Of a DNA stretch of 64,000 nt, positions 62,001-64,000 are shown piece after piece; position 1 is the stretch's first letter; each line of letters opens with the position of its first letter. The stretch is from contig NC_092344.1 in assembly GCF_963676685.1 (NCBI RefSeq), positions 101,710,749 to 101,774,748 on the forward strand, given 5' to 3'. Below the pieces are notes generated by a model that searched no databases, was not told where the DNA came from, and was given only the letters and a program-made list of their open reading frames with translations. The DNA is from Mytilus edulis. Lineage: Eukaryota; Mollusca; Bivalvia; Mytilida; Mytilidae. The translations under genes were made by a program, and so were the position numbers.

Positions 62001-64000
62001 CCAATGGAAGGATAAATATTGTTTAAAAAATGCAATTAAATGAAATTTCATTTTAAACTGTTTAATTTTAAAAGAATTGATTTTTATCTCTATACCTAGA
62101 GCTGAGACTGGGAAAACCTTCCACTGTGAAAATCTGAAATACTCAGCTCTGTAACTTGATTAGGGAAGAAAAAAACTTAAGTTATAATTTTGTGTTTTTA
62201 TGTACCCATTTCAGGCAGCTATACTTACTGGAAGTGATGAAACAGACATAAAAGTGAATTTTGAACAAAGTGAAGTTGAATGTCTGAAAAAATCTATATG
62301 TGTAAAGGTAAGTAAATGAGGTCAAATTATCCTACAAAACAAATATTATATTGACATCAATTCTTATACTGTCAAATCTGTACAGGAAGATCACTCTTTG
62401 GGCCAGAAATATAAAGATGGATGATAGTAGGAGCACATCTTTTGAAAGGGATTAAACATCAAACAAAAAACAGGCTTGATATGATACATCATGAATACCT
62501 GAAGTAAATAAACTCAATCTAAGTATTAATACAATATGAAGAGAATATATTCCTTGGGTGTTTGTTTATATGCCAGTGTTCTCCCCAGGCCGTTTTAGCG
62601 TCGCGGTACCGCGACGCTATATGTTTTTACCGTGATGCTATAATAATTACCGCGACGCTATAATTATTCCCGCGACGCTATAATTATTTTGAAGATGCTT
62701 TTTTACTTGTCCTCAATTTTAATATTTCATCTATTATCGATTATGATCATAAACATTATATCACCTTTAATTGTAATCCCTTTAAGTCGGACACTACAGG
62801 CAATTAAGAGATTAAATAGCTAGGTGTTAATTGCCTTCAGGGTGATAACTGTTTGGATGCGAATATCCCAAGCTGACACTTATGACATGACTAATACCAC
62901 GGCACGTGTCTGCAATCACCAATTTCGACATGGAAAAATGCAATCACAAAACAATTCGAAATCTACGTTTTGTATTACGACATTTGCAAAGATTGGAATG
63001 ATTTTTATTTTTTTAATAAAAGGTCGTTTATTTGTGCAACTCTCCAAAAATTACTTTCTTTCTCTTCCGAGAGCGAGAATTTTGGTTTAGAGCTAAAATA
63101 AGTTTAATACTTCTTTCAAAAGTTATCATAATTGGCTTAAGTTTATGTTTAATCTATTTAATGCATTAAAAGCGTCTTATTCATTCACAATCTCTTGTCA
63201 AACAATGTTTATTCTCGGACTCATTTTCGTAAATTTTTCCACGGCCGCCATTGCACATTTTTGGGAAAACTACGGATCGGAACCGGACCAGATATGACAA
63301 AAATCCGCATTTTCACGATAATGACAACAGATCGAAAAAATATACCAAGAGAAAAAACTACGCATTAACAGACTTAGTATTTGTTAGACAACTTTGTTAA
63401 AAATACATATCATTTTGATGTAAAGATAAGAATCAACTGGGACTAATTGATTGAGTGCCATGAAACAATGAATAGTTATTTTTTTTTACGCAAAATGTGA
63501 TGCTATCCAAAATTTCTGGGGAGAACACTGTATGCTAGTAGGACTAACACAATAGCTACATGTTCCAGTTACTCTAATTTATCAACCAAAAAAAATTCAC
63601 GCAACATTTTGACCTTGGTCAGTAGTAGAAGTAAAAGTGTGTCTTAAAATGTTAGTAGTTTAAAGTTTTCTGCATTAAAAAATAACCTCTGACAGTGAAA
63701 TTTTCTTACTGAATTAGAGATTAAAAAGTTATGCTTAGACCAGTAGTTTAAATGATACATCAGAGGTTGCTGTTTACAAAAAATATTCCAGTGACATGTC
63801 TTATGATTTTACCCAATAAAGTACATTGTAATAATGTATCTTCATTTGTTTATAGGCAGCTAGTGAGTCTACATGCCAACTTTATCCAGTCTTTCCAGCT
63901 TTAACGCCATTTCCATGTCGAAAACATGAAACTGTCACCTTACCAAGTAACCAGACATCTTTCAAACTAGAGCTGTGTGAATGTAGTAATAATAACTCTG
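44082..64000 (+). CDS. HSPA14: HSPA14 (Hsp70L1), Hsp70-like ribosome-associated chaperone, 3' end outside the window
   Basis: HSPA14 pairs with the J protein MPP11/DNAJC2 in the ribosome-associated complex and acts on nascent chains. Exons with GT-AG borders and consistent phases: 44082-44138, 44836-44916, 45975-46106, 46994-47099, 48001-48091, 49022-49126, 58733-58894, 59204-59359, 59952-60054, 61500-61628, 62215-62307 and 63856 onward. About 453 codons are present; human HSPA14 has 509. The start [19 protein letters not shown] matches the family's phosphate-1 region. Further marks are [13 protein letters not shown] (connect), [18 protein letters not shown] (phosphate-2) and [17 protein letters not shown] (adenosine), with [16 protein letters not shown] close to the vertebrate protein. 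The C-terminal part is short, as in HSPA14 and unlike classical Hsp70. Intron 6 is 9.6 kb because of BEL and other insertions. Exons 2 and 8 are followed by arrays of duplicated donor sites. The exon 5 donor (GTTTTT) is weak. Confidence 0.95.
44872..45757 (+). repeat. 50-bp tandem duplication of the exon 2 end and its donor site
   Basis: The unit GATAGAGTAACTCC...GACCAG|GTAAG covers the last 45 bases of HSPA14 exon 2 plus the donor. It repeats with period exactly 50 from 44872 to 45302, giving intact CAG|GTAAG donors after 44916, 44966, 45016, 45066, 45116, 45166, 45216 and 45266. A SINE then interrupts the ninth unit. Three more diverged units with donors follow up to 45757, and one unit at about 45602 has lost its donor (ATCCGATAAAAG). 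Using any donor after the first meets an in-frame TAA in the first added unit. Confidence 0.92.
45303..45579 (-). mobile_element. SINE-like retroposon inside the donor array
   Basis: The 277-bp insertion is flanked by the 12-bp direct repeat TTGTAGCATTTA (45291-45302 and 45580-45591), which is array sequence. On the minus strand it ends in an A/T-rich tail (ATAAATAAATATATTTAAAC), so it reads antisense to HSPA14. I do not recognise a tRNA-like head, so the class is inferred from its length, target duplication and tail. Confidence 0.7.
46125..46945 (+). repeat. Degenerate minisatellite in HSPA14 intron 3
   Basis: About fifteen diverged units contain variants of ATACTACAAGCTAGAAATAC followed by ACC or CCA and TTCTGTCCAT. 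Spacing is irregular, about 45-60 bp. Short open frames across it are artefacts of the repeat. Confidence 0.75.
47110..47900. other. HSPA14 intron 4, unremarkable
   Basis: Apart from AT-rich sequence, no repeat end or gene is supported. Confidence 0.4.
48372..48898. repeat. Three near-identical 175-bp tandem units in HSPA14 intron 5
   Basis: The motif TTATTGGCGAAAGAAATAAA starts at 48381, 48556 and 48731, so the period is 175. The units end CCGTAGGCAACCTGATTAAG and differ at only a base or so, which implies a recent duplication. The GGCGAAAGA motif also appears near 16230, so the unit derives from a dispersed repeat. Confidence 0.9.
49150..49332 (+). pseudogene. LINE reverse-transcriptase relic, left piece
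   Basis: The frame encodes KANEFN, a stop (TGA), then [20 protein letters not shown] and an [19 protein letters not shown] stretch, which is the segment that precedes the RT fingers in Jockey/CR1-like LINEs. It begins 24 bases after the HSPA14 exon 6 donor. The piece breaks off where the BEL element starts and continues at 57224. Confidence 0.65.
49333..49483 (-). repeat. 3' LTR of the BEL element
   Basis: This 151-bp repeat matches 57068-57218 except at two sites (a G/A near position 52 of the repeat and the A/G near its plus-strand end). It contains the palindrome GGTAACAACGTTACC. Confidence 0.92.
49634..50775 (-). pseudogene. BEL integrase core and C-terminal part
   Basis: The 349-codon stretch (50683-49634) and its upstream extension encode the RNase H-like integrase core: [14 protein letters not shown] (first Asp), [15 protein letters not shown] (second Asp) and [18 protein letters not shown] near the catalytic Glu. 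A C-terminal DUF-like tail follows ([27 protein letters not shown]). The zinc-binding cysteines (LRKCVTCRK) lie just upstream, next to the inserted element. There is no stop within the core, but the connection to the RT part is lost. Confidence 0.85.
50776..52731 (-). mobile_element. Second copy of the 26045-28003 element, inserted into the BEL integrase
   Basis: The sequence is almost the reverse complement of 26045-28003, including the 135/126-bp repeats (51553-51993) and the GGCCCTTTTTGGCCC blocks. The end at 52731 is CCAGATGCTCCGCAGGGCG read on the minus strand. The other end has TTTTTATACGAC joined to TCGTCGTATATTG, missing about 22 bp that the first copy has there. The insertion adds a foreign tail to the RT frame and separates the integrase zinc-binding region. 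Confidence 0.85.
52732..54950 (-). pseudogene. BEL reverse transcriptase and RNase H
   Basis: One frame from about 54950 to 52732 encodes the N-terminal RT region ([20 protein letters not shown]), the palm ([12 protein letters not shown]), the catalytic loop as YVDN ([13 protein letters not shown] elements vary at this site), the connection, RNase H ([30 protein letters not shown]) and the start of the integrase zinc finger ([19 protein letters not shown]). An in-frame TGA at 54514-54516 lies between the fingers and palm. The frame ends in foreign sequence at the 52731 insertion. Confidence 0.85.
54801..55690 (-). pseudogene. BEL protease region
   Basis: This frame encodes an aspartic protease-like segment with the catalytic stretch [12 protein letters not shown] (D-x-G-A type), followed by [14 protein letters not shown] frameshift near 55690 separates it from gag, and another near 54950 separates it from RT. 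Confidence 0.75.
55574..57038 (-). pseudogene. BEL gag with zinc knuckles
   Basis: The ATG at 57038 starts a coiled-coil-rich N-terminal part (57038-56394) that ends in a frameshift near 56400. A second frame continues to 55574 and holds the capsid-like region ([20 protein letters not shown]) and three zinc-knuckle-like motifs ([35 protein letters not shown]). This is the usual gag layout of BEL elements. Confidence 0.85.
57068..57218 (-). repeat. 5' LTR of the BEL element
   Basis: This is the promoter-side LTR for the minus-strand element, a 151-bp partner of 49333-49483. Confidence 0.92.
57224..57330 (+). pseudogene. LINE reverse-transcriptase relic, right piece
   Basis: It continues the frame of 49150-49332 after the BEL target duplication: LVNAI, a TAG stop, then [20 protein letters not shown] and STSNF, which resembles the RT finger region. 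It ends where the Helitron-like repeat begins. Confidence 0.65.
57330..58524 (+). repeat. Full-length Helitron-like non-autonomous repeat
   Basis: It starts TTTTTAGCTCACCTGGCCTA with a nearby GTGAGC partner and ends with a 7-bp hairpin (58505-58520) and CTAG, followed by T. Two related internal blocks (about 57420-57900 and 57910-58300) repeat CTTCTCCTCTGAAACTACTG and AGTCAACATGACC. It matches 1-884 at the right end. It is non-coding and lies in HSPA14 intron 6. Confidence 0.65.
59328..59514 (+). repeat. 47-bp tandem duplication of the exon 8 end and its donor site
   Basis: GAAGGGGTAGACTTCC starts at 59328, 59375, 59422 and 59469. Each unit repeats the last 32 bases of HSPA14 exon 8 and a donor (TCAAG|GTAAG; the third reads TTAAG|GTAGG). 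Homology with HSPA14 supports the first donor at 59359. Read-through gives TAA straight after the junction codon. Confidence 0.92.
60421..61404 (-). mobile_element. Diverged copy of the TTTATACGACC element in HSPA14 intron 9
   Basis: It begins TTTTTATACGACCCC and ends GGTCGTATAAAGCTGCGCCC followed by TGCGGAGCACCTGG. Blocks such as AGGAATTAGGGGCC recur. It contains a G-run of about 16 bases near 61107. It is closer to the outer copy at 25318-28340 than to the inner one. Confidence 0.75.
62574..63530. mobile_element. MITE with CAGTGTTCTCCCCAG termini and 5-bp duplication
   Basis: The 15-bp perfect inverted ends lie at 62574-62588 and 63516-63530. TATGC flanks both (62569-62573 and 63531-63535). 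Near the left end, four tandem copies of an ACCGCGACGCTATAATTATT-like unit occur. A CAGTG tip suggests a hAT-type family, but hAT elements normally make 8-bp duplications. No transposase is seen. It lies in HSPA14 intron 11. Confidence 0.75.

Overview
The window is AT-rich metazoan DNA with short exons, GT-AG introns and many short dispersed repeats. The repeat families (hammerhead-bearing retrozyme, molluscan-type LINE tails, BEL/Pao, CAGTGGCGGATC MITEs, GTGAGCGACACAGGCTC elements) and the protein sequences point to a marine bivalve, most likely a mussel close to Mytilus. That placement is inference; no search was run.

Four protein-coding genes are supported. (1) A SKAP1/SKAP2-type adaptor on the minus strand (about 1787-14888), with a dimerisation helix region, PH domain, acidic tyrosine motifs and a C-terminal SH3 domain. 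(2) An apparently single-coding-exon TRIM protein on the plus strand (21194-23179), with RING, two B-boxes, coiled coil and a predicted beta-propeller. (3) The complete MANF/CDNF neurotrophic and ER-stress factor on the minus strand (30654-35659, four coding exons, 183 codons, C-terminal KTEL). (4) HSPA14, the Hsp70-like ribosome-associated chaperone, on the plus strand (44082 to beyond the right edge, twelve exons seen). MANF and HSPA14 are divergent neighbours 8.4 kb apart. Human CDNF and HSPA14 are also divergent neighbours, so this looks like an ancient linkage of two proteostasis genes.

Most of the rest is mobile DNA, often nested: a 5'-truncated LINE with an 8-bp target duplication inside a TTA-flanked inverted-repeat element (16278-18954); a Mytilus-type element inserted into a relative of itself (25318-28340); a dispersed repeat split by a hammerhead retrozyme and by a TIR element (37331-40065); and a young BEL/Pao element (LTRs differ at 2 of 151 sites) inserted into a LINE relic and itself hit in its integrase region by another copy of the 25-28 kb family (49150-57330).

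The least expected structure is in HSPA14. Two separate exons (2 and 8) have tandem duplications of their own exon end plus 5' splice site, giving arrays of about eleven and four consecutive donor sites. Only the first donor of each array keeps the reading frame. The window also holds three hammerhead ribozyme motifs: one with an intact core and two in which the catalytic G12 position is changed by what looks like CpG decay.
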